Below are positions 18,161 to 28,435 of a DNA stretch of 64,000 nucleotides, piece after piece. How positions within the stretch are numbered: the stretch's first letter is position 1; each line of letters starts with the position of its first letter. The position numbers and the translations under genes were made by a program. Source of the DNA: Pseudomonas paraversuta (GTDB taxonomy: Bacteria > Pseudomonadota > Gammaproteobacteria > Pseudomonadales > Pseudomonadaceae); assembly GCF_904063065.1 (NCBI RefSeq), contig NZ_CAJFCL010000003.1:62001-126000 (forward strand), in the 5' to 3' direction. The notes beneath the pieces were generated by a model. The model worked only from the letters and a program-made list of their open reading frames with translations. It was not told where the DNA came from and ran no database searches.

Positions 18161-18202
18161 TGTGCAGGAGCGAGCTTGCCCGCGAGCAGGCTAGCTCTTG
18201 CA
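18161..18202. repeat. REP palindrome
   Basis: TGCAGGAGCGAGCTTGCC is followed by imperfect inverted arms ending GCTAGCTCTTGCAG. It is a diverged copy of the local REP family, in the 295-bp gap between the chalcone-isomerase-like gene and sthA. Confidence 0.75.
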
Positions 18203-18390
18203 GGGGGTGCGCGCGTCTGAACGATGCGCCGCGGACAAAAATAGTTTTCGACCAGACCAAGGGTTAATGTTCGTGGCCTTCAGGCTTCTATAGACTGTGC
18301 CCCACGTTTTGATCCTTCATGCCGCTGGCCGCGACATGATTTAGCCGCAGGTGCCCAAATGGGGGCCGCGGCCTGTTCTGAGGAGTACGC

Positions 18391-19785
18391 ATGGCTGTCT
18401 ACAACTACGACGTAGTGGTACTGGGTTCCGGCCCGGCGGGAGAAGGTGCGGCAATGAACGCCGCAAAAGCGGGACGCAAAGTGGCGATGGTCGATAGCCG
18501 GCGCCAGGTGGGCGGCAACTGCACGCACTTGGGCACTATCCCTTCCAAAGCCTTGCGTCACTCGGTTCGCCAGATCATGCAGTTCAACACCAACCCGATG
18601 TTCCGGGCCATTGGTGAGCCGCGCTGGTTCTCGTTTCCGGACGTACTGAAAAGCGCCGAAAAAGTCATCTCCAAACAAGTGGCATCGCGTACCGGCTTCT
18701 ATGCGCGCAATCGCGTAGACCTGTTCTTCGGTACCGGCAGCTTCACCGATGAGCAAACCATTGAAGTGGTGTGCAGCAACGGTGTCGTCGAAACCCTGAT
18801 GGCCAAGCAAATCATTATCGCCACCGGCTCGCGTCCGTATCGCCCGGCCGATATCGATTTCTCTCACTCGCGTATCTACGATAGCGACACCATTCTCAGC
18901 CTGGGACATACCCCGCGTAAGCTGATTGTTTACGGCGCCGGGGTGATCGGCTGCGAATACGCGTCGATCTTCAGCGGTCTGGGGGTATTGATCGAGCTGG
19001 TGGACAACCGTGAGCAATTGCTCAGTTTCCTCGACTCCGAGATCTCGCAGGCGCTGAGCTACCACTTCAGCAACAACAACATCACGGTTCGCCACAACGA
19101 AGAATACGAGCGGGTTGAAGGCGTCGAAAACGGCGTGATTCTGCACCTCAAGTCCGGCAAAAAGATCAAGGCAGATGCCTTGCTCTGGTGCAACGGGCGT
19201 ACCGGCAACACCGATCAGCTGGGTCTGGAAAACATCGGGATCAAGGTCAATGGCCGCGGCCAGATCAGTGTCGATGAAAACTATCGCACCACAGTGCCCA
19301 ATATCTATGGTGCCGGTGACGTGATTGGCTGGCCAAGCCTGGCCAGTGCTGCCCATGACCAGGGCCGCTCCGCCGCTGGCAGTATTGTGGATAACGGCAG
19401 CTGGCGTTTCGTGAACGACGTGCCAACCGGTATTTACACGATTCCGGAGATCAGCTCGATCGGCAAGAACGAGCAGGAGCTGACCCAGGCCAAAGTGCCG
19501 TATGAAGTGGGCAAGGCGTTCTTCAAGAGCATGGCGCGGGCACAGATTGCCGGCGAGCCCCAGGGCATGCTGAAAATCCTGTTCCACCGTGAAACCCTGC
19601 AAGTGCTGGGCGTTCACTGCTTTGGCTACCAGGCATCCGAGATCGTGCACATCGGTCAGGCGATCATGAACCAGCCGGGCGAGCTCAATACCCTGAAGTA
19701 TTTCGTCAATACCACGTTCAACTACCCGACCATGGCCGAAGCCTATCGGGTAGCCGCTTACGATGGCCTTAACCGGCTTTTTTGA
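18391..19785 (+). CDS. sthA: soluble pyridine nucleotide transhydrogenase
   Basis: This 464-residue FAD flavoprotein transfers hydride between NADPH and NAD+ in the cytosol and balances the two pools. The FAD-binding motif GSGPAGEG is at 12-19, and the NAD(P) domain glycine motif is in [15 protein letters not shown] (about 190). The disulfide motif of related reductases is altered to C44-x4-T49 ([13 protein letters not shown]), as expected for SthA, which lacks the second redox Cys. AGGAG precedes the ATG. The gene stands alone, facing the convergent phosphodiesterase. Confidence 0.95.
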   Translation: MAVYNYDVVVLGSGPAGEGAAMNAAKAGRKVAMVDSRRQVGGNCTHLGTIPSKALRHSVRQIMQFNTNPMFRAIGEPRWFSFPDVLKSAEKVISKQVASRTGFYARNRVDLFFGTGSFTDEQTIEVVCSNGVVETLMAKQIIIATGSRPYRPADIDFSHSRIYDSDTILSLGHTPRKLIVYGAGVIGCEYASIFSGLGVLIELVDNREQLLSFLDSEISQALSYHFSNNNITVRHNEEYERVEGVENGVILHLKSGKKIKADALLWCNGRTGNTDQLGLENIGIKVNGRGQISVDENYRTTVPNIYGAGDVIGWPSLASAAHDQGRSAAGSIVDNGSWRFVNDVPTGIYTIPEISSIGKNEQELTQAKVPYEVGKAFFKSMARAQIAGEPQGMLKILFHRETLQVLGVHCFGYQASEIVHIGQAIMNQPGELNTLKYFVNTTFNYPTMAEAYRVAAYDGLNRLF

Positions 19786-19827
19786 GCGGCTCCGGCCGGT
19801 GGCCTGAGCCGGCCGGGGAGACCGATT

Positions 19828-20550
19828 TCAGCTTTTCCCGAGGGTGGCAGTGGCCAAACCGGGAAAGTCTGTAATCAGGCTATCTACGCCGAAGTCGGCG
19901 AGCCTGCGCATTAGTGCAGGCTCGTTGACCGTCCACACCGATACATGCAAACCCTGCTGTTGTGCTTTCTCAAGGCGCTCGGGGGTGCATAGCGTCCAGT
20001 TCAGCGCCAGCATGTCACAGCCATAACCTTGCGCGACCTTGATCGGGTCGAGCCAGGCGTATTCGGCTACCAGTCCGCGGGACAGGTCCGGGGTCAGCTC
20101 CAGCGCGGCCTTGAGCACCTCACGGGAGCTTGAGGTGACGGTGACCTTGTCCATGATGCCGTGGCGCACCGCCATTTCACGAATGGCCAGTACCGTGCTT
20201 GCAGCCCGGGTGCGGGATGCGCTTTTGACTTCCAGCTGCCAGTGCTCGAAGTTGCATTTCTCGAACAGCTCTTCAAGACGCGGGATCGGGCATGGCTGCA
20301 TCCAGCCGGGGCCGCCTTTGCGCGCGTCATAGGTCGCCAGATCCGCTGCGGTATGTTCACTGACCTTGCCGCGGCGGTCGGTGGTGCGCTTGAGGGTCGA
20401 GTCGTGGATCACCATCAGCTCGCCGTCTTTGGACAGGTGCAGATCAAGTTCGCAGCGACGTACGCCGTGTTTGAGACATTGCTCAAAGCTGGCAAGAGTG
20501 TTTTCAGGTGCTTCGCCTTTGGCGCCGCGATGGCCGTAAATCAGAGTCAC
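19828..20550 (-). CDS. glycerophosphodiester phosphodiesterase
   Basis: This 240-residue cytosolic GDPD-family enzyme, like UgpQ, has no signal peptide. It hydrolyses glycerophosphodiesters to glycerol-3-phosphate and an alcohol. Catalytic features visible are HRG (residues 7-9), the PENT motif, the metal-binding ELDLHLSKDG and the catalytic VIHD. The C-terminal VNEPALMRRLADFGVDSLITDFP block is typical of the TIM-barrel end. The next gene on the same strand, the PilZ protein, lies 31 bases upstream, so the two may share a transcript. Confidence 0.92.
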   Translation of the reverse strand: MTLIYGHRGAKGEAPENTLASFEQCLKHGVRRCELDLHLSKDGELMVIHDSTLKRTTDRRGKVSEHTAADLATYDARKGGPGWMQPCPIPRLEELFEKCNFEHWQLEVKSASRTRAASTVLAIREMAVRHGIMDKVTVTSSSREVLKAALELTPDLSRGLVAEYAWLDPIKVAQGYGCDMLALNWTLCTPERLEKAQQQGLHVSVWTVNEPALMRRLADFGVDSLITDFPGLATATLGKS

Positions 20551-20581
20551 AATTGCTCCTTGGTAGGTAGCGCCTGAGTAT

Positions 20582-21166
20582 TCATTCGGGCGCGGATTCG
20601 TGTTGTTCGCGGGCCAGGCGGCGTGCCTGTGCCTGTTTTTGCAAAATGTGGCGCGCTAACAACTGACGTTGGGTGTCGTTAAGGGATTCAAATTCGGTGT
20701 CGATGCTGTAGCCGCCGTCCTGCGCCAGGCATCGCACGACGCGGGCCCGCAGCAGCAGCCCAAGGGCTTGTGGCATCAGTACCAGTTTGACTGCAAGGTG
20801 GCTGTCGGTCGGGTAGGGGTGCGGGTGATGAAACTCGATTCCGCCTTCGGACAGCGTCACCGGCTGTAGCTCGCCGATTTGGCCCAGCACGGTTTGCGCC
20901 ACGATCTGGCTCAGCAGATCGACGCGTTTGTTAAGGGTTTTCAGGTAGCTGGAAACAGTGCGGTCGCGCTCGCTGATCTGGCGCAGCAGGTGCTGGGACT
21001 CGAATTCGCTAAGGTGCAGCTCACTGAGTAAATTGAACAGTGGAGACGCATCTTGCAACACTTCGCTGGTAGCGGCTTCGGAGGCCCTTAGCGGGGTTAT
21101 TTCCAGTGCGATCAGATCTTCGATACGGTAGTATTCGCGGCGATCTGCGTCATTTAATGTCGACAT
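20582..21166 (-). CDS. PilZ domain protein
   Basis: This 194-residue protein starts with the arginine motif RREYYRIEDL that caps c-di-GMP in PilZ proteins. A helical stretch (about 40-100) then precedes the beta-barrel part. The second PilZ motif is weak: VTLSEGGIEF has the Ser and Gly of D/NxSxxG but Thr in the first position. It may therefore bind c-di-GMP or be a degenerate member. It is divergent from lolC, with a 94-bp shared upstream region. Confidence 0.78.
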   Translation of the reverse strand: MSTLNDADRREYYRIEDLIALEITPLRASEAATSEVLQDASPLFNLLSELHLSEFESQHLLRQISERDRTVSSYLKTLNKRVDLLSQIVAQTVLGQIGELQPVTLSEGGIEFHHPHPYPTDSHLAVKLVLMPQALGLLLRARVVRCLAQDGGYSIDTEFESLNDTQRQLLARHILQKQAQARRLAREQHESAPE

Positions 21167-21260
21167 GGCGAACCCGTGATGGCGGCTGTGGTCTGAGTGT
21201 AAAGCTGCTTATCAGGCCCCGCCACAAGGACGTCTTCTTTTCCCTCGAACAAGCCCCGAC

Positions 21261-22511
21261 ATGTTCAGACCTCTCTTCGTATTTATCGGCACGCGTTATA
21301 CCCGTGCAAAGCGCCGCAATCATTTTGTGTCGTTCATTTCTCTGACTTCAATGATCGGACTCGCCCTCGGCGTGGTCGTAATGATTGTGGTGCTCTCGGT
21401 GATGAACGGCTTCGATCATGAGATGCGCACCCGCGTGCTGGGCATGGTGCCCCACGCGACCATCGTTGGTGATCAACCGATCAGCGACTGGCAAAGCCTG
21501 GCCGCCAAAGTCCGGCAGAACCCCAAGGTGGAGGCGGTAGCGCCGTTCACCCAGATGCAGGGGCTGCTGACCCATGACGGCAATGTGCAGAAAGTAATGC
21601 TCAATGCCATCGATCCGGTGCAGGAACGCAAGGTTTCGATCATTGACAAGTTCATGCTCGAAGGACAGCTCGACTCGCTGACCCCGGGCAGCTTCGGCAT
21701 CATCATTGGTGACAAGGCGGCCAGGAAGCTCGGGGTTGCCATCGGTGACAAGCTGACCTTTGTTGCGCCGGAAGTCACCGTAACCCCGGCCGGGATGTTT
21801 CCACGCATGAAGCGTTTCACCGTGCAGGGCATTTTCCATGTCGGCGCGGGTGAAATTGACGGCTACCTGGGCGTGACCAACCTGCAGGATCTGGCCCGTT
21901 TGCAACGCTGGAAGCCTGATCAGGTACAGGGGTTGCGTCTCAAGTTTGACGATCTGTTCCAGGCGCCGCGTACGGCATGGGAAATCGCCCAGCAGCTGGG
22001 CGAGAGCCAGTATTACGCCCGCGACTGGACCCGCACCCATGGCAATCTGTATCAGGCAATCCGCATGGAAAAAGCCATGATCGGTTTGCTGTTGCTGCTG
22101 ATTGTCGCCGTGGCCGCCTTCAACATCATTTCCACCCTGGTGATGGTGGTCAATGACAAGAAAGGCGACATCGCGATTTTGCGCACCCTGGGCGCCACGC
22201 CCGGCACCATCATGGCCATCTTTATGGTCCAGGGCACCGTTATCGGTGTGGTCGGGACCGCCATCGGCGCCGTGCTCGGCATGTTGGCGGCACTCAATGT
22301 GAGTGCTGCGATCTCGGCCCTTGAAGGCTTGATCGGGCACAAGTTTCTCAACGCCGACGTGTACTTTATCGACTACCTGCCGTCGCAATTGCAGGCGCAG
22401 GATGTGTTGATGGTGTGTGGCGCGGCATTGGTTCTGAGTTTCCTCGCGACCTTGTACCCGGCCTGGCGTGCTGCGCGCACCCAGCCTGCGCAGGCGCTTC
22501 GTTATGAGTGA
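21261..22511 (+). CDS. lolC: lipoprotein-releasing ABC transporter permease LolC
   Basis: This 416-residue inner-membrane permease has one N-terminal membrane helix (about 24-46), a large periplasmic domain (about 50-265) and three C-terminal helices (about 271-400). This is the MacB/LolC FtsX topology. With LolD and its partner it extracts outer-membrane lipoproteins and hands them to LolA. It starts [19 protein letters not shown], nearly the same as the second permease downstream (lolE). lolD follows directly. Confidence 0.93.
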   Translation: MFRPLFVFIGTRYTRAKRRNHFVSFISLTSMIGLALGVVVMIVVLSVMNGFDHEMRTRVLGMVPHATIVGDQPISDWQSLAAKVRQNPKVEAVAPFTQMQGLLTHDGNVQKVMLNAIDPVQERKVSIIDKFMLEGQLDSLTPGSFGIIIGDKAARKLGVAIGDKLTFVAPEVTVTPAGMFPRMKRFTVQGIFHVGAGEIDGYLGVTNLQDLARLQRWKPDQVQGLRLKFDDLFQAPRTAWEIAQQLGESQYYARDWTRTHGNLYQAIRMEKAMIGLLLLLIVAVAAFNIISTLVMVVNDKKGDIAILRTLGATPGTIMAIFMVQGTVIGVVGTAIGAVLGMLAALNVSAAISALEGLIGHKFLNADVYFIDYLPSQLQAQDVLMVCGAALVLSFLATLYPAWRAARTQPAQALRYE

Positions 22512-22518
22512 GTTGGGC

Positions 22519-23202
22519 ATGAAAGAACAAGCAGTGTTGAGTTGCCGCGACCTGGGCAAGAGCTACGAGGAAGGCCCGGAGTCGGTGGTGGTGTTGTCCG
22601 GCCTGCAGCTGGAGCTGCACCCGGGCGAGCGCGTGGCGATTGTCGGGACCTCGGGTTCGGGCAAAAGTACCTTGCTCAATTTGCTCGGCGGCCTCGATAC
22701 CCCGTCTTCGGGCAGCGTGTGGCTGGCAGGCGAAGAGCTGTCGGCACTGGGCGAAAAGGCCCGCGGCCTGTTGCGTAATCGCTCGCTGGGCTTCGTTTAC
22801 CAGTTTCACCACCTGCTGGCCGAATTCACCGCGCTGGAAAACGTCTGCATGCCATTGCTGATCGGTAAAACCCCGATCCCCGAGGCGCGTGAGCGTGCAA
22901 CTGCGTTGCTGACCCGGGTTGGCCTGGGCCATCGCCTGGAGCACAAGCCGGCAGAACTGTCGGGTGGCGAGCGCCAGCGCGTGGCGATTGCCCGTGCACT
23001 GGTGAACAACCCGGGGCTGGTGATGCTCGACGAGCCCACCGGCAACCTCGATTCGCACACCGCCCAGGGCATTCAGGACTTGATGCTGGAGCTCAGCACC
23101 TCGATGCGCACAGCGTTCCTGGTGGTGACCCATGACATGAACCTGGCCCGCCAGATGGATCGCGTATTGCACCTTCAGGAAGGTCGTCTGAGCGCGATGT
23201 AA
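22519..23202 (+). CDS. lolD: lipoprotein-releasing ABC transporter ATPase LolD
   Basis: This 227-residue ABC ATPase has Walker A GTSGSGKS (43-50), the signature LSGGERQRV (147-155) and Walker B VMLDEP (168-173). It energises lipoprotein release by the LolC/LolE permeases. The ATG at 22519 is chosen because [16 protein letters not shown] matches the family start. An in-frame ATG at 22504 overlaps lolC by 8 bases and is possible. A terminator-like hairpin follows before lolE. Confidence 0.93.
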   Translation: MKEQAVLSCRDLGKSYEEGPESVVVLSGLQLELHPGERVAIVGTSGSGKSTLLNLLGGLDTPSSGSVWLAGEELSALGEKARGLLRNRSLGFVYQFHHLLAEFTALENVCMPLLIGKTPIPEARERATALLTRVGLGHRLEHKPAELSGGERQRVAIARALVNNPGLVMLDEPTGNLDSHTAQGIQDLMLELSTSMRTAFLVVTHDMNLARQMDRVLHLQEGRLSAM

Positions 23203-23210
23203 TCGCCAAG

Positions 23211-23249
23211 CCCGGCGCCGTATTCCGGCGCCGGGTCTTTTATTTTTAT
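23211..23249 (+). terminator. terminator-like hairpin between lolD and lolE
   Basis: A perfect 10-bp stem, CCCGGCGCCG / CGGCGCCGGG, has a 5-base loop and is followed by a T-rich tract (TCTTTTATTTTTA). It lies inside an operon that normally needs all three products, so partial termination is the likely reading. Confidence 0.8.
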
Positions 23250-23262
23250 ACGGTGCCCGCGA

Positions 23263-24507
23263 ATGTTCAGACCGTTATCGATTTTTATCGGCACGCGCTA
23301 TACCCGTGCCAAGCGCCGCAACCGATTTGTTTCGTTTATCTCCATGACTTCGATGATCGGTCTCGCCCTGGGCGTACTGGCGATGATTGTGGTGTTGTCT
23401 GTGATGAACGGTTTTCAGCGTGAAATGAGCAACCGCATTCTCGGTATGGTGCCCCACGCGACCATCGTCGGCGTAAAGCCCATTGATGACTGGCGCCCGG
23501 TGGCCGAAGCGGCGATGAAGAATCCCGAGGTCACGGCCGCTGTGCCGTTTACCGAGATGGATGGCATGTTGTCCTACAAGGGCTCGATGCAGCCGATTCA
23601 GGTCAGCGGGGTTGATCCGGCGCTGGAAGGTCAGGTTTCGATCGTTGCCCAGCACATCGTGCAGGGCCGGCTAGAAGACCTGAAGCCCGGCGAGTTTGGC
23701 GTGGTGCTGGGTGACATTACCGCACGACGGTTTCGCCTGGGTATCGGTGACAGAATCACCTTGATCGTCCCCGAGGCCAGCACCGCACCGGGGGGAATTA
23801 CCCCGCGCCTGCAGCGCTTGAATGTGGTCGGTATCTTCAAGGTCGGGGCCGAGCTGGATGGCTCCATGGGCCTGATCCACGTTGCCGATGCCGCTGCCAT
23901 GCAGCACTGGCAGCCGAATCAGGTGCAAAGCGTGCGCCTGGCGGTCAAGGATCTGTACGCGGCGCCCCAGGTGTCGAAGCAGGTGGCGGCCAGCCTGGGC
24001 GACGGCTACCGGGCGGATGACTGGACCCACACCCAGGGCAGCCTGTTCAGCGCCATGAAGATGGAAAAAACCATGATCGGCCTGTTGTTGCTGATGATTG
24101 TGGCCGTGGCTGCGTTCAACATCATCGCCACCTTGATCATGGTGGTGAACGACAAGGGGGCCGACATCGCCATCTTGCGCACCATCGGCGCCACGCCGCG
24201 TCAGATCATGGCCATTTTCATGGTCCAGGGCACGGTGATCGGTATTGTCGGTACCTTGATTGGCGGCGTGCTGGGGGTGATTGCGGCGCTGAATGTCAGC
24301 GAGCTGGTGGGCTGGATGGAACGGGTTTCCGGGCAGCACATATTCAGCTCCGACGTGTACTTCGTCAGCAACCTGCCATCAGAGCTGCAAGGTGGCGATG
24401 TGGCGTTGATCTGCGGTGCAGGCTTTTTGCTGAGTTTTCTGGCGACGCTGTACCCTGCGTATCGCGCGGCGAAAATCCAGCCGGCCCACGCGCTGCGCTA
24501 CTCCTGA
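23263..24507 (+). CDS. lolE: lipoprotein-releasing ABC transporter permease LolE
   Basis: This 414-residue permease has the same topology as LolC, with one N-terminal and three C-terminal membrane helices around a periplasmic domain. The first 20 residues are almost the same as LolC, so the two are paralogues that probably form a heterodimer. It is separated from lolD by 60 bases containing a strong hairpin. Its last 50 or so bases plus the downstream sequence are repeated about 150 bp further on beside REP elements. Confidence 0.92.
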   Translation: MFRPLSIFIGTRYTRAKRRNRFVSFISMTSMIGLALGVLAMIVVLSVMNGFQREMSNRILGMVPHATIVGVKPIDDWRPVAEAAMKNPEVTAAVPFTEMDGMLSYKGSMQPIQVSGVDPALEGQVSIVAQHIVQGRLEDLKPGEFGVVLGDITARRFRLGIGDRITLIVPEASTAPGGITPRLQRLNVVGIFKVGAELDGSMGLIHVADAAAMQHWQPNQVQSVRLAVKDLYAAPQVSKQVAASLGDGYRADDWTHTQGSLFSAMKMEKTMIGLLLLMIVAVAAFNIIATLIMVVNDKGADIAILRTIGATPRQIMAIFMVQGTVIGIVGTLIGGVLGVIAALNVSELVGWMERVSGQHIFSSDVYFVSNLPSELQGGDVALICGAGFLLSFLATLYPAYRAAKIQPAHALRYS

Positions 24508-24735
24508 CCGCCCTTAGCCTGACCTGTAGGAGCGAGCTCTTTCTGCGTATTGAAAAGCTCGCGAGACAAGCTCGCTCCTACAGTACATACGGCCGCTCAA
24601 TTTCTAGCACGTATCGCGCGACGGAAATCCAGCTGGCCCACGCGCTACTCCTGACCGCCCTTGACCTGACCTGTAGGAGCGAGCTTGTCTCGCGAGCTCT
24701 TCCTGAGTGCTGAAAAGCTCGCTCCTACAGGAGGC
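24458..24735. repeat. duplicated lolE tail with REP palindromes
   Basis: The segment from 24458 (last 50 bases of lolE, stop, CTGACCGCCC, then GTAGGAGCGAGCT) recurs from 24610 with a few substitutions and a 5-bp gap. Each copy is followed by an inverted REP pair (about 24525-24582 and 24674-24730). The second copy of the lolE tail is non-functional. The array fills the gap between lolE and the stop of copS. Confidence 0.85.
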
Positions 24736-24736
24736 T

Positions 24737-26107
24737 TCAGGTGCTCCCGGCCTTGATAGTGGGCAGTTCAAGCACAAACCGTGTCACGCCTTCCTGGGCT
24801 TCACACCTGATCTGCCCGCCATGGGCGCGAATGATTGACTGGGTGATGGCCAGCCCCAGCCCCGCATGCTCGCTGCTGCCTTCGCGCCGTGCCGGATCGG
24901 CCCGGTAGAAGCGATCAAACAGGCGTGGCAGCAACTCGGCAGCGATCCCAGCTCCGGTGTTTTCGATGCTGATGCGCACGTGGCTCGCCGTTTCTTCGAT
25001 TAGCACCTTGATGGCTCCACCCCCCGGCGTGTAACGCAAGGCGTTATCCAGCAGGTTGGACAGCGCGCGGCGCAACATGCTGCGATCGCCTGCAATCTGT
25101 CCGTCACCTTCGCGGGTCAAGGCTATTTGCGAGTCTTCGGCCAGTAGTGCGTAAAACTCCAGTAAAGCGTCCACCTCGCGGCCCAGATCCAGCGGCTCGC
25201 GGCGCGGAGTGAGCAGGCCATGGTCAGCCTTGGCCAGATACAGCATGTCGTTGACCAGTTGTGCCATCCACTGCAGTTCTTCGAGGTTGCTGTGCAGGGC
25301 CTCGCGGTACTCATCGATGCCCCGGGGCCGGGTCAGGGTGACCTGGGTATGGGTCAGCAGGTTCGACAGCGGGGTCCGCAGTTCATGGGCAATATCGGCA
25401 GAGAACGCAGACAGTCGCTGAAATGAATCATCCAGCCGTTCCAGCATGGCGTTGAAGGCGCTGGCCAGTTCTGCCAGCTCGGCGGGCATCTGCTGCTGGT
25501 GCAGCCGTGCGTTGAGGGAGTCGGCCGAGACGCTGGCTGCAATCGCGCTCATGCGCCGCAACGGGCGCAGGCCGCTACGGGCAGCCCAGGCCCCCAGAAT
25601 GGCGGTAGCCAGCGCCGAGAGGCCGACCGTCATCCAGATCAGGTGCTGCATGCGCTGCAGGAAGTGTTGATGGTGGGTGATGTCCAGCAGCAGTGTCAGG
25701 CGCGGTGCGTTTTGTGTGTCAGGAATGGGGTTCAGAACCCGGTAATCAATGCCGTTGATTTGCAGGCTGCCAAGGCCGGGGCGCACAGCAAGCTGTTCCG
25801 GCAAACTTGGCGCGCTGTCAAACCACAGGTGCCCGTCCGGGCCGCGCACCCGCACCGTCAGGTCTGGTTGCTGGTTGAGGTGCAGGAGCAGGGCGGGCAG
25901 GCGCCGGGTGAAACTTTCCAGGGTGTCGGCGCCTTGCAGGGTGTCGCGCAGCACGGTGAGGCGGCTTTCCATCAGCTGTTGGTCGAGTTCGACGAAATGT
26001 ACCTCGCTGGCGCGCCCGAACAGCACCCCGGCAAACAGTGAAACCACCGCCGTGCAGCCGGCAAACAGCAGGGCCAGGCGGCTGCTCAGGGACAGGCGAC
26101 GGATCAC
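24737..26107 (-). CDS. copS: heavy-metal sensor histidine kinase (CopS/CusS type)
   Basis: This 456-residue inner-membrane kinase has membrane helices at about 10-30 and 156-178 flanking a periplasmic sensor of about 125 residues. A HAMP segment follows, then the H-box with phospho-His241 ([14 protein letters not shown]), and N, G1 and G2 boxes of the ATPase ([20 protein letters not shown]). The family senses Cu or Ag (CusS/CopS) or Zn/Cd/Co (CzcS). The neighbouring cupredoxin makes copper most likely. Its start overlaps the stop of the response regulator by 4 bases, so the two are translationally coupled. Confidence 0.88.
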   Translation of the reverse strand: MIRRLSLSSRLALLFAGCTAVVSLFAGVLFGRASEVHFVELDQQLMESRLTVLRDTLQGADTLESFTRRLPALLLHLNQQPDLTVRVRGPDGHLWFDSAPSLPEQLAVRPGLGSLQINGIDYRVLNPIPDTQNAPRLTLLLDITHHQHFLQRMQHLIWMTVGLSALATAILGAWAARSGLRPLRRMSAIAASVSADSLNARLHQQQMPAELAELASAFNAMLERLDDSFQRLSAFSADIAHELRTPLSNLLTHTQVTLTRPRGIDEYREALHSNLEELQWMAQLVNDMLYLAKADHGLLTPRREPLDLGREVDALLEFYALLAEDSQIALTREGDGQIAGDRSMLRRALSNLLDNALRYTPGGGAIKVLIEETASHVRISIENTGAGIAAELLPRLFDRFYRADPARREGSSEHAGLGLAITQSIIRAHGGQIRCEAQEGVTRFVLELPTIKAGST

Positions 26108-26784
26108 GGAGCACGCTCTTCCAGCACATAACCCATGCCGCGCACGGTGTGGATCAGTTTGTGTTCATGGCTGTCATCGATTTTCAGGCGCAGGCGGCGT
26201 ATCGCGACTTCGATAACGTTGGTGTCGCTGTCGAAATTCATGTCCCACACTTGTGAGGCGATCAGGGACTTGGGCAGTACTTCTCCCTGGCGTCGCATCA
26301 GCAATTCCAGCAGGGCGAACTCTTTGGCGGTGAGGTCGATGCGCTGGCCATTGCGCTCAACCCGGCGCCGGATCAGGTCCAGGCGCAGGTCGGCCAGTTG
26401 CAGGTGGGTCTCTTGCGTGGTGCTGCTGCCGCGGCGCAGCAAGCTGCGCACCCGGGCCAGCAACTCGGAAAAGGCGAAGGGCTTGACCAGATAATCGTCT
26501 GCCCCCAGTTCCAGGCCGTGCACGCGGTCTTCGACGGCGTCGCGGGCGGTCAGGAACAGCACCGGCATGTCCAGCCCCGCACTGCGCACCGCTTGCAGTA
26601 TTTGCCAGCCGTCACGGCCCGGGAGCATTACATCGAGAATCAGCAATGAGTAATCGCCGGTCAGGGCCAGGTGCTGGCCGGTGATGCCGTCAGCGGCCAG
26701 TTCGGTGGTAAACCCGGCTTCGCTCAAGCCCTGGCGCAGGTACTGGCCGGTTTTGGCCTGGTCTTCGACTATCAGCAATTTCAT
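26104..26784 (-). CDS. copR: heavy-metal response regulator (CopR type)
   Basis: This 226-residue OmpR-family regulator has a receiver domain with phospho-acceptor Asp51 ([13 protein letters not shown]) and a conserved Lys in the YLVKPFAF segment. The C-terminal winged helix has the RRLRLKIDD and VRGMGYVLE blocks typical of heavy-metal regulators. It is first in the operon with copS. The 149-bp gap to the divergent cupredoxin gene contains a CusR/CopR-like site, so it probably controls both directions. Confidence 0.9.
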   Translation of the reverse strand: MKLLIVEDQAKTGQYLRQGLSEAGFTTELAADGITGQHLALTGDYSLLILDVMLPGRDGWQILQAVRSAGLDMPVLFLTARDAVEDRVHGLELGADDYLVKPFAFSELLARVRSLLRRGSSTTQETHLQLADLRLDLIRRRVERNGQRIDLTAKEFALLELLMRRQGEVLPKSLIASQVWDMNFDSDTNVIEVAIRRLRLKIDDSHEHKLIHTVRGMGYVLEERAP

Positions 26785-26847
26785 CGGTGGCTCATCACAA
26801 AAATATCCTCAGCCTTATACATTGGCCTTGGGCAGGCAGGGGCAAGC

Positions 26848-26861
26848 TGACAAAGTTGTAA
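26848..26861. promoter_or_regulatory. putative CopR/CusR-type operator
   Basis: TGACAAAGTTGTAA is close to the CusR/CopR palindrome TGACAA-N2-TTGTCA. It lies between divergent copR and the cupredoxin gene. The assignment rests on resemblance alone. Confidence 0.55.
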
Positions 26862-26933
26862 TCTTACGGTCAGTTGAATGCCAGCGGCGCAGTTCTAAAG
26901 TCGTTGAAAATTTGTACATTCCCGGGAGTCAGT

Positions 26934-27446
26934 ATGACTGCGCGTAACCGTTTGGCCCTCGCGGGTTGTTTATTGATGTTGAGCGTGCCGGTGCTGGCAG
27001 CGCCTGCCGGCCATTTTGATTTTGGTCAGCCGGCCCCGGCCGCCAGTGCCACGCGCACCGTGCAAGTGGATATGACCGATATTGCCTTCACTCCCACAAC
27101 ACTGGACGTGAAAGCAGGGGAGACCGTGCGTTTTGTACTGGTCAATAAAGGGCAGTTGTTGCACGAATTCAACCTGGGCAATGCAGCCATGCACGGGGCG
27201 CACCAGAAAGAAATGCTCGCAATGCAGCAAAGCGGCATGCTCACGCCGACCGGGATGAGTCACGCCGGCATGGACCACGGCGCCATGGGCATGCAGCACG
27301 ACGACCCCAACAGTGTGTTGGTCGGGCCGGGTAAAACTGCCGAGCTGACCTGGACCTTCAGTCGCGCCGACAACCTGGAGTTTGCCTGCAATGTGCCCGG
27401 TCACTACCAGGCCGGAATGGTCGGCAAGGTCAAAGTTGAGCCTTAA
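26934..27446 (+). CDS. secreted plastocyanin/azurin-like copper protein
   Basis: This 170-residue cupredoxin has a signal peptide (about 1-23). The type-1 copper ligands are visible as H77 (LLHEFN) and C152, H157 and M162 (ACNVPGHYQAGM). A Met/His-rich loop (about 86-123) lies between the two ligand halves and could bind further copper. It faces copRS across a CopR-like box, the arrangement I recall for the CopR-controlled PA2807 gene in P. aeruginosa. A role in periplasmic copper tolerance is inferred. The start is fixed by GGGAG upstream of ATG 26934. Confidence 0.87.
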   Translation: MTARNRLALAGCLLMLSVPVLAAPAGHFDFGQPAPAASATRTVQVDMTDIAFTPTTLDVKAGETVRFVLVNKGQLLHEFNLGNAAMHGAHQKEMLAMQQSGMLTPTGMSHAGMDHGAMGMQHDDPNSVLVGPGKTAELTWTFSRADNLEFACNVPGHYQAGMVGKVKVEP

Positions 27447-27527
27447 TCAGCCCTGATCGTCTGCTGGCGCTGAAAGCCTGGCGTAAACCCGATAGAATTG
27501 CCGGGTTTTTCTAGCCAGGTTTTTGTC

Positions 27528-28358
27528 ATGCATCCCGCAGCCGAACATTCGCCGCTGGGCAAGTCCAGTGAATACATCAGTACCTACACCCCGTCCTTGC
27601 TGTTCCCTATCCCGCGTGCGGCGAAATGGGCCGAGCTGGGGCTCAGCGCCGAGACCCTGCCGTATGTCGGGGTGGACTTCTGGAATTGCTTCGAGCTCTC
27701 ATGGTTGTTGCCGTCAGGCAAGCCGGTGGTGGCCATTGGCGAGTTCTGCTTTGCCGCCGATTCGCCGAACATCGTCGAGTCCAAGTCTTTCAAGCTGTAC
27801 CTGAACTCGCTCAATCAGAGCGTTTTCGCCGATACACCAAGCCTGGTGCAGACGTTGCAGGCAGATTTGTCAGCCGCATCCGGCAAGCCCGTCGGCGTGC
27901 GCGTGCGTAGCCTGGATGAGGTTCAGGCAGATGGCACAGGGGTTTTGCCCGGTCTGTGTATCGATGATCTGGACATCAGTGTCAGCGATTACCAGCAGCC
28001 GCGACCTGAATTGCTCAAGTGCGATGAGACGCGGGTGATCGAAGAAAGCGTCTACAGCCACCTGCTCAAATCCAACTGCCCGGTCACCAGTCAGCCTGAC
28101 TGGGGCACAGTGGTGGTGGAGTACCGTGGAGCGGCACTGGATCACGCCAGTTTGCTGGCGTATCTGGTGAGCTTCCGTCAGCACTCGGATTTCCATGAGC
28201 AATGCGTGGAGCGGATTTTTCTCGACCTGCAGCGTTTGCTCAAGCCGGAAAAATTGACCGTGTATGCGCGCTATGTGCGTCGTGGCGGGCTGGATATCAA
28301 CCCGTACCGCAGTACCGAAGCGGTCGAATTCCAGAACCTGCGGCTGGTACGTCAGTAA
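27528..28358 (+). CDS. queF: NADPH-dependent 7-cyano-7-deazaguanine reductase
   Basis: This 276-residue tunnelling-fold enzyme reduces preQ0 to preQ1 in queuosine biosynthesis. The QueF motif ESKSFKLY is at 84-91. The catalytic Cys184 and Asp191 are in the [12 protein letters not shown] block. It is of the long, two-domain (YqcD-unlike) type found in proteobacteria. The ATG at 27528 gives the expected N terminus ([16 protein letters not shown]), although the ribosome binding site is poor. It lies beside the copper genes, as in P. aeruginosa. Confidence 0.95.
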   Translation: MHPAAEHSPLGKSSEYISTYTPSLLFPIPRAAKWAELGLSAETLPYVGVDFWNCFELSWLLPSGKPVVAIGEFCFAADSPNIVESKSFKLYLNSLNQSVFADTPSLVQTLQADLSAASGKPVGVRVRSLDEVQADGTGVLPGLCIDDLDISVSDYQQPRPELLKCDETRVIEESVYSHLLKSNCPVTSQPDWGTVVVEYRGAALDHASLLAYLVSFRQHSDFHEQCVERIFLDLQRLLKPEKLTVYARYVRRGGLDINPYRSTEAVEFQNLRLVRQ

Positions 28359-28370
28359 AGTCCTGTGACC

Positions 28371-28428
28371 CTGCAGGGGCGAGCTTTTGATCTTTTAAAA
28401 GATCGCGAGGCAAGCTCGCTCCTGCAGC
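28371..28428. repeat. REP inverted pair between queF and bcp
   Basis: Arms CTGCAGGGGCGAGCTT and AAGCTCGCTCCTGCAG flank an internal GATCTTTTAAAAGATC palindrome. It lies between two convergent genes and may serve as a terminator. Confidence 0.8.
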
Positions 28429-28435
28429 GGGAGTA

